From Pontibacter ramchanderi (GTDB taxonomy: Bacteria; Bacteroidota; Bacteroidia; Cytophagales; Hymenobacteraceae): a stretch of DNA of 64,000 bases. Made by a program: the position numbers and the translations under genes. The stretch spans positions 1,116,001-1,180,000 of the forward strand of contig NZ_PJMU01000002.1 in the NCBI RefSeq assembly GCF_002846395.1, in the 5' to 3' direction. Below, piece after piece: positions 51,927 through 61,617 of this stretch. How positions within the stretch are numbered: position 1 is the first letter of the stretch; every line of letters starts with the position of its first letter. The notes beneath the pieces are model-generated. The model saw only the letters and a list, made by a program, of their open reading frames with translations, made no database searches and was not told where the DNA came from.

Positions 51927-54092
51927 ATGCTTGCCCTTCGCTATACCTGTTGTCTGCGGCGCCTCTTCAGGGTGCTTGCCTTGCTGCCTTTGCTGCTGGC
52001 AGCGCTATGGACCCATGCGCAGGCACCCGATACGGTGCAGGTAGGGGCAACGGAGCAGCGCATTGCCGAGGCGCTGCAGGTATACCACGACCCCAGCGCA
52101 GCGCTGACGATCGACGAGGTGCAAACACGCCGCTTTGCGCCAAACAACACCGAGGCTGTGCTGCAGCCAGGCAAAACTGTGCATTGGGTACGGGTGGTGT
52201 TGCGAAACGCCGGCAACCGCGAGCAAGTGCGCCTGCTCTACGCCGGCGACTGGAGCCACATAGCCGTTTACCAGCAGAGCGAAACAGGCTATATCCTACA
52301 ACAGACCGGCCAGCTGTTACCCATCGGGGAGCGTGATATTCCTTCCTACAAATCCTACATCCGGCTGGAGCTGCCGGCCCACAGCGCCACCACGCTATAC
52401 CTGCGTCTGCAGGGCGACATCAGTCTCTACAAGCCACAGGCAGTGCAGATGCAGTTGCTGCTGGCAGAGCAGGTAAGCGCCACCAACAGCGACCGGCTCT
52501 TCGGGCAAGGCATTTTTATCGGCATTATCCTGGTGATGACGCTCTACAACCTGGTGCTTTTTGCCTCGGTGCGCGACCGCAGCTACCTGTATTACGTGTT
52601 GGCGCTGCTGGGCACGGGGCTGTACTTTATGTTCTACCACGGCTTCGCCCTTGAGCTGCTTTGGCCAAACGCACCGCTCTGGAACGCACACAGCTTTCCG
52701 TTCATCGTCACGTTCAACGGTTTGTTCCGGGTGCTGTTCACGCGGCACTACCTCAACACGCAGCGCACCATGCCGGTCTGGGATAAGGCGCTCACGCTAC
52801 TGGCCCTGCTCTACATCCTGCCCGTAGGTATGGGCCTGCTATCGTACCTCACACCGCTCGACCTGCTGCAGGCCTGTGTGAGCCTGATCGGCATTATCGG
52901 TGGCCTGGTGCTGGTGGCCATGGTGCTTACGAGCATCCAATCGCTGCTGCAGGGTTACAGGCCGGCCCTTTACTTCCTGATCGCCAATGTGTTCTTTGTG
53001 GTAGGGGCCTTGCTGTTCATCCTCAAAGAAAACCACCTGGTGCCTAACAACCTGGTAACTATTTATGCGGCGCAGGTAGGCGTGGTGGCGCAGGTGGTGC
53101 TGTTCTCGTTGGGTCTGGCTTACAGGCTGAACACCGTTACGAGCGAGCTTAATGCCCGGGTACTCGAAAAGGCGCGACTGGAGCGCGAAAAAGAAACGGA
53201 ACGCAAGCTGCTGATCGAGCAGCAGAAAAACGAGCTCGAGGTGATGGTAGCCAACCGCACTGCGGCGTTGAGGCATCGAACGCAGGAACTGAAGGACACG
53301 GTGCGCAAACTCAAGGCCTCGGAGCACAAGTTGCGCCGGCTCAACTATTTCAAAGATCGCTTTTTCTCCATCATCTCGCACGACATCCGCACGCCACTGG
53401 CCACACTGGAGTCTTTCCTGAACATACTGGTGAACTTCTCGGACAAGATGAAGCCGGACCAGATGCAGAAGCTGGCCACGCATACCCAGGTGTCGGTGCG
53501 CAACCTCCAGGCCCTGCTCGAAAACCTGCTGCAGTGGTCTACGGCGCAGACAGCTTCAGGCCACCATGTGCGCTTTGAGCCGGAGGTGCTGCAGCTGGCC
53601 GAGCTGGTAAACCGCAACGTGGGCCTGCTGAAAGATACCGCCGACACCAAACAGATTGCCTGGGAGGTACAGGTGCCCCCTGCCCTGCAGGTACGCGCCG
53701 ATGCGCATATGCTCGACTTCGTGGTCCGGAACCTGCTGCACAACGCCATCAAGTTCTCTTACCCGGGAGGGCTTATCAAAATAAATGCTGAGGCAGGACC
53801 CATGCACATGGCAACAATAGCCGTAACCGATCAGGGCACCGGTATAAGCCCCGATGTGCTGGCAACCCTATTTAAACTGGAAACACCTGCTATGGCCACC
53901 AAAGGCACTATAAACGAGAAAGGTACTGGCCTGGGCCTGTTGCTTTGCCGTGACTTTGTGGAGCGGCATGGCGGTAAGGTGCAGGTTGAAACAGAGCTCG
54001 GAAAGGGCAGTCGGTTCTACTTTACTGTGCCTATGGCTATACCTGAGCCAGTTGTCAATAAGCCTCAGCTATTGGAGGGAGAGATCTGCTAG
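51927..54092 (+). CDS. 7TM-DISM sensor histidine kinase
   Basis: 721 residues. Signal peptide about 1-32; an extracellular 7TMR-DISM-type sensory domain at about 35-170 (HWVRVVLRNAG, TLYLRLQGD). Seven membrane helices follow at about 185-385 (GIFIGIILVMTLYNLVLFASVRDRSYLYYV). Then come a coiled coil (about 400-470), HisKA with SHDIRTPLATLESF (His about 484) and HATPase with LLHNAIKFSYPGG, DQGTGIS and GTGLGLLL. The 7TM-DISM class senses extracellular ligands, often carbohydrates. Divergent from the LytTR regulator, so the pair probably forms a two-component system. Confidence 0.92.
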   Translation: MLALRYTCCLRRLFRVLALLPLLLAALWTHAQAPDTVQVGATEQRIAEALQVYHDPSAALTIDEVQTRRFAPNNTEAVLQPGKTVHWVRVVLRNAGNREQVRLLYAGDWSHIAVYQQSETGYILQQTGQLLPIGERDIPSYKSYIRLELPAHSATTLYLRLQGDISLYKPQAVQMQLLLAEQVSATNSDRLFGQGIFIGIILVMTLYNLVLFASVRDRSYLYYVLALLGTGLYFMFYHGFALELLWPNAPLWNAHSFPFIVTFNGLFRVLFTRHYLNTQRTMPVWDKALTLLALLYILPVGMGLLSYLTPLDLLQACVSLIGIIGGLVLVAMVLTSIQSLLQGYRPALYFLIANVFFVVGALLFILKENHLVPNNLVTIYAAQVGVVAQVVLFSLGLAYRLNTVTSELNARVLEKARLEREKETERKLLIEQQKNELEVMVANRTAALRHRTQELKDTVRKLKASEHKLRRLNYFKDRFFSIISHDIRTPLATLESFLNILVNFSDKMKPDQMQKLATHTQVSVRNLQALLENLLQWSTAQTASGHHVRFEPEVLQLAELVNRNVGLLKDTADTKQIAWEVQVPPALQVRADAHMLDFVVRNLLHNAIKFSYPGGLIKINAEAGPMHMATIAVTDQGTGISPDVLATLFKLETPAMATKGTINEKGTGLGLLLCRDFVERHGGKVQVETELGKGSRFYFTVPMAIPEPVVNKPQLLEGEIC

Positions 54093-54448
54093 ACACGTCT
54101 ATACCTACCACTCCTTCCCTATAGCATGTATGATAGTCTGGACGTTACTGCCTGCAAGACTTTATGTCTGTACTGCCGACAGTTTAGTGAGTTGGCTCGT
54201 GGTGGGAATAACCAAAAGCCAGGTAGGATAAGGTATAAGTCGCTTACCAGCTGGACTAGCAAAAACAAACCAGAACTATAGCTGCAAAGTAACTAGCCCA
54301 GGTATAGGTAGCCGGTTTCGGGTTAAGTTTACCGTGAAAATTTGTACCTACACCTGACACAGGTACGGTTTGGCTATACCTTAAAGGCGCAGTTTAGAAT
54401 TTTCCTTTAGATTAGGGCATTAACCTTTCACACTAAACAGACAAGACC
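54093..54448. other. Gene-free spacer
   Basis: 356 bases with no supported gene, terminator or promoter box; several GGTATA words (one full CAGGTATA near 54299). Confidence 0.4.
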
Positions 54449-55291
54449 ATGCGACATCGCCTACCCAACGGACTCGAAATGCATTTTGAATTGCACGGAA
54501 ACGCTGAAGCTTCGCAGGCAATGGTGTTTCTGAACGGGCTATCGCAATCGACGGCGGCCTGGGCGGGGCTGGTGCATGCGCTGGGCAAAAAATACCGACT
54601 GGTGCTCGTGGACCTGCTGTTTCAGGGGCAGTCGGATGAGGCGCCGGAGCACCGCAGCTTTGAGGGCCACGCTGCTGACCTGGCCGATCTGTTTAAGAGC
54701 CTGCAGCTGCCAGCCGACACGATGCTGGTGGGCATTTCGTACGGCGGCGCGGTGGCGCAACGCTTTCTGGTGAATCATCCGGGACTGGTGCAGCGGGGCG
54801 TGCTGTTATCGACCTTCCCCTACAAAGATGCTTACTTCGATGCCATCGGGGCCAGCTGGAAACAGGCTTTGCTGGCCGGCGGCTACCCGCTCATGCTCGA
54901 TGTCATGCTGCCCTTTGTGCTGGGCCGCAGCTATTTCCTGAACCCGATCATCACCATAGAAAACCTCAAAAACAGCAAAACCAGCCAAAGCCCCACACCG
55001 GAGCGACTGCTGAAACTGGTGCGAGCCACTGAGGAAAGCAGCAACTACCTGGAGGAATTGAAGAGCGTGCAGGTGCCGGTGCTGGTGGTGCACGGCGAAG
55101 AGGACCTGCTCTGCACCCCGGAGATGGGCCGCGCCATGTACCAGTCGCTGCCGCACGCCGAGTTGGAGATACTGCCGCATGTGGGCCATACCCTGAACTT
55201 GGAATGTATACCTGACCTGATCCAACTGCTGGATACTTTCGCGGCAAAGGCCCTGCCGATAAAGCATCACCAGGGAGCCAAAACGCAATAA
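54449..55291 (+). CDS. Alpha/beta-fold hydrolase
   Basis: 280 residues, cytosolic. VFLNGLSQSTAAWAGLV, LVDLLFQGQSD, nucleophile elbow VGISYGGAVAQRFL (Ser about residue 98), HGEEDLLCTPEMG and HVGHTLNLE supply the catalytic elements. The closest type is 3-oxoadipate enol-lactonase/acyl-transferring hydrolases, but no pathway genes are nearby, so the substrate is open. It converges on the GATase-like gene with only five bases between stops and no terminator room. Confidence 0.85.
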   Translation: MRHRLPNGLEMHFELHGNAEASQAMVFLNGLSQSTAAWAGLVHALGKKYRLVLVDLLFQGQSDEAPEHRSFEGHAADLADLFKSLQLPADTMLVGISYGGAVAQRFLVNHPGLVQRGVLLSTFPYKDAYFDAIGASWKQALLAGGYPLMLDVMLPFVLGRSYFLNPIITIENLKNSKTSQSPTPERLLKLVRATEESSNYLEELKSVQVPVLVVHGEEDLLCTPEMGRAMYQSLPHAELEILPHVGHTLNLECIPDLIQLLDTFAAKALPIKHHQGAKTQ

Positions 55292-55296
55292 AAAAT

Positions 55297-57102
55297 TTAA
55301 AGCTTCTCTTCCAGCCACAGAAAACCGCTGCTGAGCACAAACAAAGCAAAAAACCAGATAACAGGCACCTGTTCTTCTGTGTAAGCCCTTGTACTGGCTG
55401 CCGCTGCACTGTGCGATTGTGAGGCAAACTGCAAAGTAGCCGCACGGGAGGCCTGTATACCCTGGTGTGGCCATGCGGCCGTATCCTGCACCAGGAAATG
55501 AAACGGCTCCACGCCCGGCGACTCCACTACATGCCAGCCTTTCTGGCGAGGCCAGAATGTGCCTTCATATACCTCCGGTTGGTACATGCTTTGCGCTAGC
55601 GCTATACCTATGTGGGCGGTATCGGCGAGGCTTCGAACGGTAGCTTGGGGAGTCGTGTTCGGGTTAGCTAGGGTATAATCGGTAAGTTTGAGCGCCACAG
55701 GTTGATAAAGCTGCGGCACCTGTGGCCCGGCGAGCTGCCAGAATTTCTCCTGTACTTCCCGCTTGGCCACCGCCGAAAGCAAATGTGCCCAGTAGCTGGC
55801 GTAAGTGCTTTGCTTGCCCTCCAACTGCCAGCTGAACGTTTGCGGCACTACCGACATGGCCACTGTGCCCCAGCCTGCCTTGCGGCCTGCCGCCAGCAAG
55901 TTGTTGTGCTGCTCTTCTATCAGCCCCGTCACAGCCTCGCTACTCAACAAAGTGTAAGGCGACACAGGTATGGCAGCGGCTGTCGTGCTTTCGGTCCAGG
56001 TGGGGCGGGCTGTTCGGTTATCCTGCTGCGACAGGCGTTTGCTCTGAAAATTGGTGAAGAAGGCAGTCGTGCGGCTGCCCAGTTGCTCACTAGCGATGGT
56101 GAGGACACCCAGCCCCTCTTCGGTAACAGCCCGCTGCAAGGTAGTCTGTTCGGTGCTGCTGAGCTCCTGCAAAGCCTGCGGCTCTATGATCATGACATCG
56201 AACTGCTGCAATAGTTTGGGTGTAATGCGGCTCAGGTCAGTTTGTGGCATATTCAGCCACTCGCTCTGGTACATCGCCTTGCTTACCGTGCTGCGCAGGG
56301 CCACTTTGTGCTGCAACTGCCCCAAGTGATTTTTCAGGAACTTAAACTCGAACAGCGGAAAAGACGACACCAGCAACACGGCAGGTTTGGCGGCGGAGTA
56401 TACTTGTATAGGTACCTGCCCCAGCGTATCGACCCTGTTGCCTGACTTAGCGATCAAGGTATAGGTATAGCGGCCCTCCTGCTTCGGGGTATAGCGCAGC
56501 TGGAAGGGTTGCTGGCCGGCTTCTTTTAAAGTAACAGAATCTTGCGCTTGTCCGGCGGCCTGCAGGTATAGGGTTGTTTCTTCTTCAGAATGCAAGTTAT
56601 ACTGCCCGGCTACCGCCACCGCCTCGCCCAGCACCACCGCATCCGGCCACGTTACAGAAGTTATACCTGCGGGCATGCCAGATAGGTGCGGTATCAGAGT
56701 TATGTTCTGCAGCGCCTGCAATTCCTGTTCTGCCAGGCCCTGACCCAGCACATGCACCGTCTGCACCTCTGGTTGTTGTTGCCGGAAGGTATACAGGTCA
56801 GGTATAGCGGTTGCTTTTGGGGCCTGGGTCTGGTAGGTATAGACCAGCGGACTTGGCTCCTTGTTAGCCAGTAGTGCATCCAAGGTGTCCTCTTCGTAAC
56901 CTTCGGTCAGCAAAATAGCGGTGCCCGGGTCGAGCGCCCGTTGGTAAGTAGGCGGGAAGAGTAACAGCACCAGACTGATTCCTGCCACCGCGCTGGCTAG
57001 TAGTCGCCACACCAGCCGCCTGCGGTCAGGCCGTCGCCACGCCAGCCAGCCGAGCAACAGCACAGCTAGGATCGCCAGCAAGTATGGGAGGTAGGGTGTC
57101 AT
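55297..57102 (-). CDS. Membrane protein with glutamine-amidotransferase-like domain (BatA-cluster)
   Basis: A 601-residue inner-membrane protein. Two N-terminal helices (PYLPYLLAILAVLLLGWLAW, LASAVAGISLVLLLFPP), then a large extracytoplasmic part, with one C-terminal helix (VIWFFALFVLSSGFLWLEEKL). The middle resembles a class I glutamine-amidotransferase-like fold (KPAVLLVSSFPLFEFKFLKNHL, QFDVMIIEPQALQEL) seen in BatA-related clusters of Bacteroidota; catalytic residues are not evident. It is the last gene of the leftward module following a small lipoprotein by 30 bases. Exact role unknown. Confidence 0.65.
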   Translation of the reverse strand: MTPYLPYLLAILAVLLLGWLAWRRPDRRRLVWRLLASAVAGISLVLLLFPPTYQRALDPGTAILLTEGYEEDTLDALLANKEPSPLVYTYQTQAPKATAIPDLYTFRQQQPEVQTVHVLGQGLAEQELQALQNITLIPHLSGMPAGITSVTWPDAVVLGEAVAVAGQYNLHSEEETTLYLQAAGQAQDSVTLKEAGQQPFQLRYTPKQEGRYTYTLIAKSGNRVDTLGQVPIQVYSAAKPAVLLVSSFPLFEFKFLKNHLGQLQHKVALRSTVSKAMYQSEWLNMPQTDLSRITPKLLQQFDVMIIEPQALQELSSTEQTTLQRAVTEEGLGVLTIASEQLGSRTTAFFTNFQSKRLSQQDNRTARPTWTESTTAAAIPVSPYTLLSSEAVTGLIEEQHNNLLAAGRKAGWGTVAMSVVPQTFSWQLEGKQSTYASYWAHLLSAVAKREVQEKFWQLAGPQVPQLYQPVALKLTDYTLANPNTTPQATVRSLADTAHIGIALAQSMYQPEVYEGTFWPRQKGWHVVESPGVEPFHFLVQDTAAWPHQGIQASRAATLQFASQSHSAAAASTRAYTEEQVPVIWFFALFVLSSGFLWLEEKL

Positions 57103-57132
57103 CGGTTGTTAATTGTTTATCGCGCAGCTGCT

Positions 57133-57795
57133 TTAGTTATAGATGCGTCGTATAGGCGTTTTTGAAATCTCTTTCTGAGTAACCCGTCCATCCGGCCCAA
57201 TGGTGTAATGTGTAACCGTGGAGTCCCCCTCCACAACTTCTGCGTTAGTAACTGAATCGATCTCCACCATTTCTGTCTCCACCGTTGTTTCTTCGTAAGT
57301 GTCTTCGGATATAAACCTGCCATAAGAATGCAGTCCCCAGCCGCCGTCGCCACAGCCAGCAGCGGCTATAAAGCTATCAATGGCCTTTCCGTTTTTATCG
57401 TAAATCAGATAGTGCAGCAGGTCACAGTAACTCGATTCATCCTGTGTCAGGACGGTAAATTCTGTAAAATCCGGGTTTCTGTTCTGCCAAGAGTGGAAGT
57501 AGTCGCGGTCATAGTCCTTCCCTATAAAGACCCGCTTGCTATTTTGCCACACAAGCTTAAAGGTATTGCTGTCAAGCTCCTTGTACTGTCCTAAGCGATT
57601 GTCCCAGTTAAAGCTGTCTATGGCAAAACTATCCAGATCTGTGTACTTGAAATATGACTTGTAATCCGCAAGCGAGGTTTGCTTGATTTGTGGCGTAACA
57701 GCGGGAGCAGCCTCTTCAGTTGTAGCTGCCTGTTTTTTATCGCTACAGCCAGCAAGAAAGAGTAAAGCCCCAAGGGCTGGCAAGATGATTTTCAT
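57133..57795 (-). CDS. Lipoprotein of unknown function
   Basis: A 220-residue lipoprotein with lipobox LFLAGC (Cys about 17) and an Ala/Thr/Glu-rich linker. The mature part contains FNWDNRLGQYKELDSNTFKLVW, YDRDYFHSWQNRNPDFTEFTVLTQDESSYCDLLHYLIYDKNGKAIDSF and an acidic VETEMVEIDSVTNAEVVEGDST, ending in RRIYN. No family is recognised. It lies inside the BatA-like module, 45 bases after the DUF4175-like gene. Confidence 0.7.
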   Translation of the reverse strand: MKIILPALGALLFLAGCSDKKQAATTEEAAPAVTPQIKQTSLADYKSYFKYTDLDSFAIDSFNWDNRLGQYKELDSNTFKLVWQNSKRVFIGKDYDRDYFHSWQNRNPDFTEFTVLTQDESSYCDLLHYLIYDKNGKAIDSFIAAAGCGDGGWGLHSYGRFISEDTYEETTVETEMVEIDSVTNAEVVEGDSTVTHYTIGPDGRVTQKEISKTPIRRIYN

Positions 57796-57824
57796 AACAC
57801 TGTTATCTAATAAACAACCTATTC

Positions 57825-57850
57825 TAAACTTTTTAACTTTCTAATTTTCT
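57825..57850. repeat. Short tandem spacer, family B (copy 1)
   Basis: On the complement strand the DUF4175-like gene ends GTTAGAAAATTAG and continues AAAGTTAAAAAGTTTAGAA, the same unit type as at 61566-61617. The stop codon is thus contained in the repeat. Confidence 0.5.
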
Positions 57851-60021
57851 AACTGCTCCAAATACTCCTGCCCCAGCTTGCTCCTGGTTGTGCCTTGCTT
57901 CTGAGGCGTTGGCTTGGCGGGCGGCAACAGCTCGTACCAAGCCCACTCCACCGTCATCAGGCAATTGCTACATAGCGCGCGATTGGCGTTAATGTCGGCG
58001 ATCAGCGTGCGCAGGTCCTGCATGGCGCGGAGGTAGCGGCCGGGCTTGGCCAGCGCCTCCTGTGCCAGTTCGCGCCCGGCCCGTTCGAGTAGCGCTACGT
58101 CCTGCTGGCTATACCTGCTGCCCTGCTTTTGCCGCTCCAGCCACTTCAGGGCGTCTCGGGTATGGGGCAGTTTCGTCTCGGCTTCAATCGTTCTTCTTTC
58201 GGTCGGGACTTTTATTTTGCTCAGGTCACCCGTCAATCGCTTTTCAGGCTCTTTGAGCGGCGGCGGGTCGAAACCGGTTTTGGCGGCGTAGGCGCGCGTG
58301 CTTTGTTGTACCTCCTTGAGCATCCGCAGCGCTTTGTATTCGTAGGGCAAGGCTTCTTTCGGGCGATGGGTGCGCAACCGCAGCTCGGCTTCCCACATCT
58401 GGGCCAGCGCCCCTTTCAGTTTGGCTTTCACGGCAGGCTCAAAGAACGTGGCGGCCTCTTCCTGATCGTGCTTGTGCAGGTAAGGATCAAGAAGGGCTTC
58501 TACGCTGGTCTCGTCTTCGAACTCGGGGTGGTCGTGTCCGTCTCCGGCAAAATGCTCCTCTTCCTGATGCCCTTCTTCGCCCGCCGGTATGCCGCCGCCC
58601 GGCCCTATACCGGATTCAAACTCCTCGCCCAAAAATTTGCCATAGCGCAGGCGCAGCAGCTTCTGGTCCACACCCAGGTTGTTGCCGCGCTCTTCAAACA
58701 CGGCACGGGTCAGCGTTTTTTGCTCTTTGATCAGTTTTTCGGTGTCGATGATGATCTGGCGCTGACTCCTGAAATACTCGGGAACCGGATTCACACCCAT
58801 GGTTAGATCGTCCATGCTCTCCACAATGGTGGTATCCTCGATCTGCACAAAGTAGGTTTCGGAGCGGGTATAGCCGCGGTGGTTGTCCCAGGCCTGCACA
58901 TAAAAGTAGAGCTCGTCGCCGTAGGTCATGCCCAGTTTCTGCAAGTCGATGGTCTTGTTCACAGGGAAGTTGCGCCGCTGCCCGCTAAAGCCGATGCTGA
59001 TCTTCTCTTCCCGGAACTTCACCGCTTCGCCCGTTCCTTTGGCCACGGTGGCGATCATGTTGGCGTCGCGCAGGCCGTAGTCGTCTGACAGCTCAGCCCG
59101 GATAGTGACGCGTTGCGGATCTCCGAAAAGTATCTCGGTGTACTGCTCCGGCTTCGTGATCTGGATGGTTGGGGCTTCGTCCGGAATGATCTCCAGGGTA
59201 TAGTAAGCCGACTTCTGGCCGTTGACTGTCAGATGGTAAAGAGCAGGCTCCGTAAAGTTCCTGGACAAGGTATAGTTCTCGTTTTGAGGTTTCAGCGGAA
59301 GCGGTTTTCCTTCGTTGAGCACCAGCTGCAGCGAGCGGGCCGGGCGGTTGGTACTGACGCGCCAGGTTACAGTAGCTCCCTGCTCCACCCGCAGATTGGG
59401 CTGCTCGGCCTGGTAAGCTTTGCGGCCCGTATAGGCAGGCGGTGTGATGATGATCGCGATCTTTTGAATCGAAACAGCCGTGTCGGCTACGGCGGCGGGT
59501 GTATCCGGGAAGTCGAGTTGCAGGGCCGCTTCCGTATTGCCGTCGGCTACCGAAGCGGCCGGAAGCGCGGCTATACCTGCCGCCACGAGCACGGCTATAC
59601 CTAGCGCCAAGTAGGTTGGCCTCTTCTGCAAATGAAAAACCGACTGCTTTTCAGGTATGGCGGCCTGCAGTTGAGTGGCCACCCGCTGCTGCTGCAGGCG
59701 CTCCAACAGGTTAAGTTCAGAAGTTTCGCGAAGCAGGAGCTGGGCGCTGTCTTCGAGCTGCGGATAGCTGCGGTTGAGGTGACGGGCCACCTGCTCGAGC
59801 TTGACCTTCCGGAGCTGGCTCCAAGTCCAACTCAGGTATAGCAAAGCGCCCAGGATCGTTAAACCAGCCAAACCAGCTAGCAAAGGTGCTTCTAACCGCC
59901 ACTTGTACAGAATGGCCGCACCCACCAGCGCCACAGCCAGTGCCTGCAGGGCATACAACCACCCCTTTGCCCGGATGTAGTCCCGGCGGATACGCTGTAA
60001 GGTATGGAGGCTGTTCTGCAT
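57841..60021 (-). CDS. DUF4175-like membrane protein
   Basis: 726 residues. Two or three N-terminal helices (LYALQALAVALVGAAILY, LLAGLAGLTILGALLYLSW; one more near 138-160), then a long periplasmic part with an Ig-like segment (AIIITPPAYTGRKAYQ, ATVTWRVSTNRPARSLQL) and VTIRAELSDDYGLRDANMIATV. The helical remainder is charged (EEGHQEEEHFAGDGHDHPEFEDE, a histidine/acid-rich stretch). This resembles DUF4175-type proteins found next to BatA in Bacteroidota and Alphaproteobacteria. The ATG shares one base with the upstream TGA (TGATG), so translation is coupled. Role unknown. Confidence 0.75.
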   Translation of the reverse strand: MQNSLHTLQRIRRDYIRAKGWLYALQALAVALVGAAILYKWRLEAPLLAGLAGLTILGALLYLSWTWSQLRKVKLEQVARHLNRSYPQLEDSAQLLLRETSELNLLERLQQQRVATQLQAAIPEKQSVFHLQKRPTYLALGIAVLVAAGIAALPAASVADGNTEAALQLDFPDTPAAVADTAVSIQKIAIIITPPAYTGRKAYQAEQPNLRVEQGATVTWRVSTNRPARSLQLVLNEGKPLPLKPQNENYTLSRNFTEPALYHLTVNGQKSAYYTLEIIPDEAPTIQITKPEQYTEILFGDPQRVTIRAELSDDYGLRDANMIATVAKGTGEAVKFREEKISIGFSGQRRNFPVNKTIDLQKLGMTYGDELYFYVQAWDNHRGYTRSETYFVQIEDTTIVESMDDLTMGVNPVPEYFRSQRQIIIDTEKLIKEQKTLTRAVFEERGNNLGVDQKLLRLRYGKFLGEEFESGIGPGGGIPAGEEGHQEEEHFAGDGHDHPEFEDETSVEALLDPYLHKHDQEEAATFFEPAVKAKLKGALAQMWEAELRLRTHRPKEALPYEYKALRMLKEVQQSTRAYAAKTGFDPPPLKEPEKRLTGDLSKIKVPTERRTIEAETKLPHTRDALKWLERQKQGSRYSQQDVALLERAGRELAQEALAKPGRYLRAMQDLRTLIADINANRALCSNCLMTVEWAWYELLPPAKPTPQKQGTTRSKLGQEYLEQLEN

Positions 60022-61556
60022 CAGGCGGTTTTGCGTTTACTGGTGATCAATCGCTCCGCTACAAATAACAGAAAAGCCAGCAACACCAGCCAGGGAATCA
60101 GGCTGTACTGCTGCTTTTCGGACTTATCTGCTTTGTTGAGCGGCTGTACTACGGTTGATTTCAGTTGTGTTTCATCCAGCGCACGGGCGTCGTAGTTGGA
60201 GTCAGCTTGTTGTGGCAGAAGCAAAGGCAGCAGGAGCTCCGGCAGTTGCGTGCTCTGCCCCAGTTGGCTCCAGGCCGGACCAAAACCGCTACGGAAATGG
60301 TATACCTTGCCCAGACCCAGCTGCTGCACAAAGAGCAAGGGCTCTCCGGCTGTTGTCTGCCACACGGTGCTTGCTTCGCCTGGCGTTATACCTGCTTTGC
60401 TGTTGGCTATTCCTGTCGCTGCAAGCTGATGTATCCTGATCTTCTCTATACCTGAAGTTGCCAGTTGCGCGGTAATCGGCTCAGGTTCTGACGCCGCCTG
60501 CAGCCAAAGTTTGGTGCCTTTTTCCTGCACCTGCTCCAGCCAGTTGACAGGCACTTCTTCACCGCTCAGCCAGAATAACCAGTTTGCGGAAGTGTCGGGT
60601 TGAGCGGCTGCGGTTACCTGTGTTTCGATGGGTATGCCTGTATACCTGCTGATTGCCTGCACGGCTGCTTGCAGGTAGCGTACTTCTGTCTCTTGGGTTT
60701 TGTCATGCGCTATACCTATCCGGAGCGGCTCTTTGCGGATAGCAATTGTTTGCGGAGCGCTGTTGTTCCACTGTGCTGTAAGGGAATCTTCCTGCAGACT
60801 CAATTTAACTGGATTGCCATTGATAGTTGCTTCCCGGACGATAGCGGCCACTCTTGCAGTGTTAAATTGGGTACCCTCGCGGTTGCTTTGACCCGTGATA
60901 AGCAAGAGACTGTCAGGGCTAAAGGTATAGGCAGCCTGTATCCAATGGGTGTTGCTTTCCAAGGCCATGGGTACCCAGCGGATGTTCTCTTGAAGTAGTG
61001 TTGGCGTACCCTGAAAATGGCGTTGCTGATCCGAAGTGAAGAGCCAGACGCTGTCCTGTGGCTGATCATACCGCTGCGCCAATGCTGGCAGCAGCCCCCA
61101 GTGGTTTCCACTGCTCACCACTGTGTCTGTCGGGTTACTGCTCAGCGTCTGCCATTCTTCGGCAGGTATAGCCTCAAAGTCCGGGGTGTAGCGGTGCAAG
61201 GTATAGCCACGCTGCAACAGAGCGTCTACCGTCGGCTGGATGTCGCGGAGGGTAGTGCTATGCAACAGTTCAGGGCTGATGAACACAGCTTTTTGTGCCT
61301 GCTGAGCGTTCGGAGCTTCTTCCCAAACAGGCTTCGCCAGGGCGGCTGCCAAGAAAATCAAAATACAGCAACGAAGCACCAAAAGCCAGACGTCGCTTAA
61401 CCGGATACTGCTCCAGCGTTTGCTCGCCGAGGGCTCCAGCCAGCGCAGGCTTCCCACCTTCACAGTCCTCCCCTGCCGCCTGTTCCACAGGTGGATCGCG
61501 ATCGGGACAAGGATAGCCGACGCCGCAAATAGCCAGTATGGGGAGAGGAAAGTCAA
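60021..61556 (-). CDS. BatA N-terminal domain membrane protein
   Basis: 511 residues. It starts TFLSPYWLFAASAILVPIAIHLW (the BatA/aerotolerance N-terminal helix, with the usual PIAIHLWNRR), a second helix at about 55-78 (SDVWLLVLRCCILIFLAAALAKPVW), an extended extracytoplasmic part without a vWA MIDAS motif, and a C-terminal helix (SLIPWLVLLAFLLFVAERLI). The start is TTG at 61556, supported by the conserved N-terminus. It couples to the DUF4175-like gene by a one-base overlap. Related modules pair MoxR ATPase, DUF58 and BatA proteins in envelope-stress chaperoning. Confidence 0.8.
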   Translation of the reverse strand: MTFLSPYWLFAASAILVPIAIHLWNRRQGRTVKVGSLRWLEPSASKRWSSIRLSDVWLLVLRCCILIFLAAALAKPVWEEAPNAQQAQKAVFISPELLHSTTLRDIQPTVDALLQRGYTLHRYTPDFEAIPAEEWQTLSSNPTDTVVSSGNHWGLLPALAQRYDQPQDSVWLFTSDQQRHFQGTPTLLQENIRWVPMALESNTHWIQAAYTFSPDSLLLITGQSNREGTQFNTARVAAIVREATINGNPVKLSLQEDSLTAQWNNSAPQTIAIRKEPLRIGIAHDKTQETEVRYLQAAVQAISRYTGIPIETQVTAAAQPDTSANWLFWLSGEEVPVNWLEQVQEKGTKLWLQAASEPEPITAQLATSGIEKIRIHQLAATGIANSKAGITPGEASTVWQTTAGEPLLFVQQLGLGKVYHFRSGFGPAWSQLGQSTQLPELLLPLLLPQQADSNYDARALDETQLKSTVVQPLNKADKSEKQQYSLIPWLVLLAFLLFVAERLITSKRKTA

Positions 61557-61561
61557 GTCTT

Positions 61562-61617
61562 TTGAGTTAGAAAGTTTGGAAGTTAGAAAGTTAGAAAGTT
61601 GAAAGGGTAGAAAGTTT
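61562..61617. repeat. Short tandem spacer, family B (copy 2)
   Basis: GAGTTAGAAAGTTT, GGAAGTTAGAAAGTT, AGAAAGTTGAAAGG and GTAGAAAGTTTAAG in succession: about four imperfect eight-base-period units between the BatA-like start and the methyltransferase stop. Confidence 0.6.
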
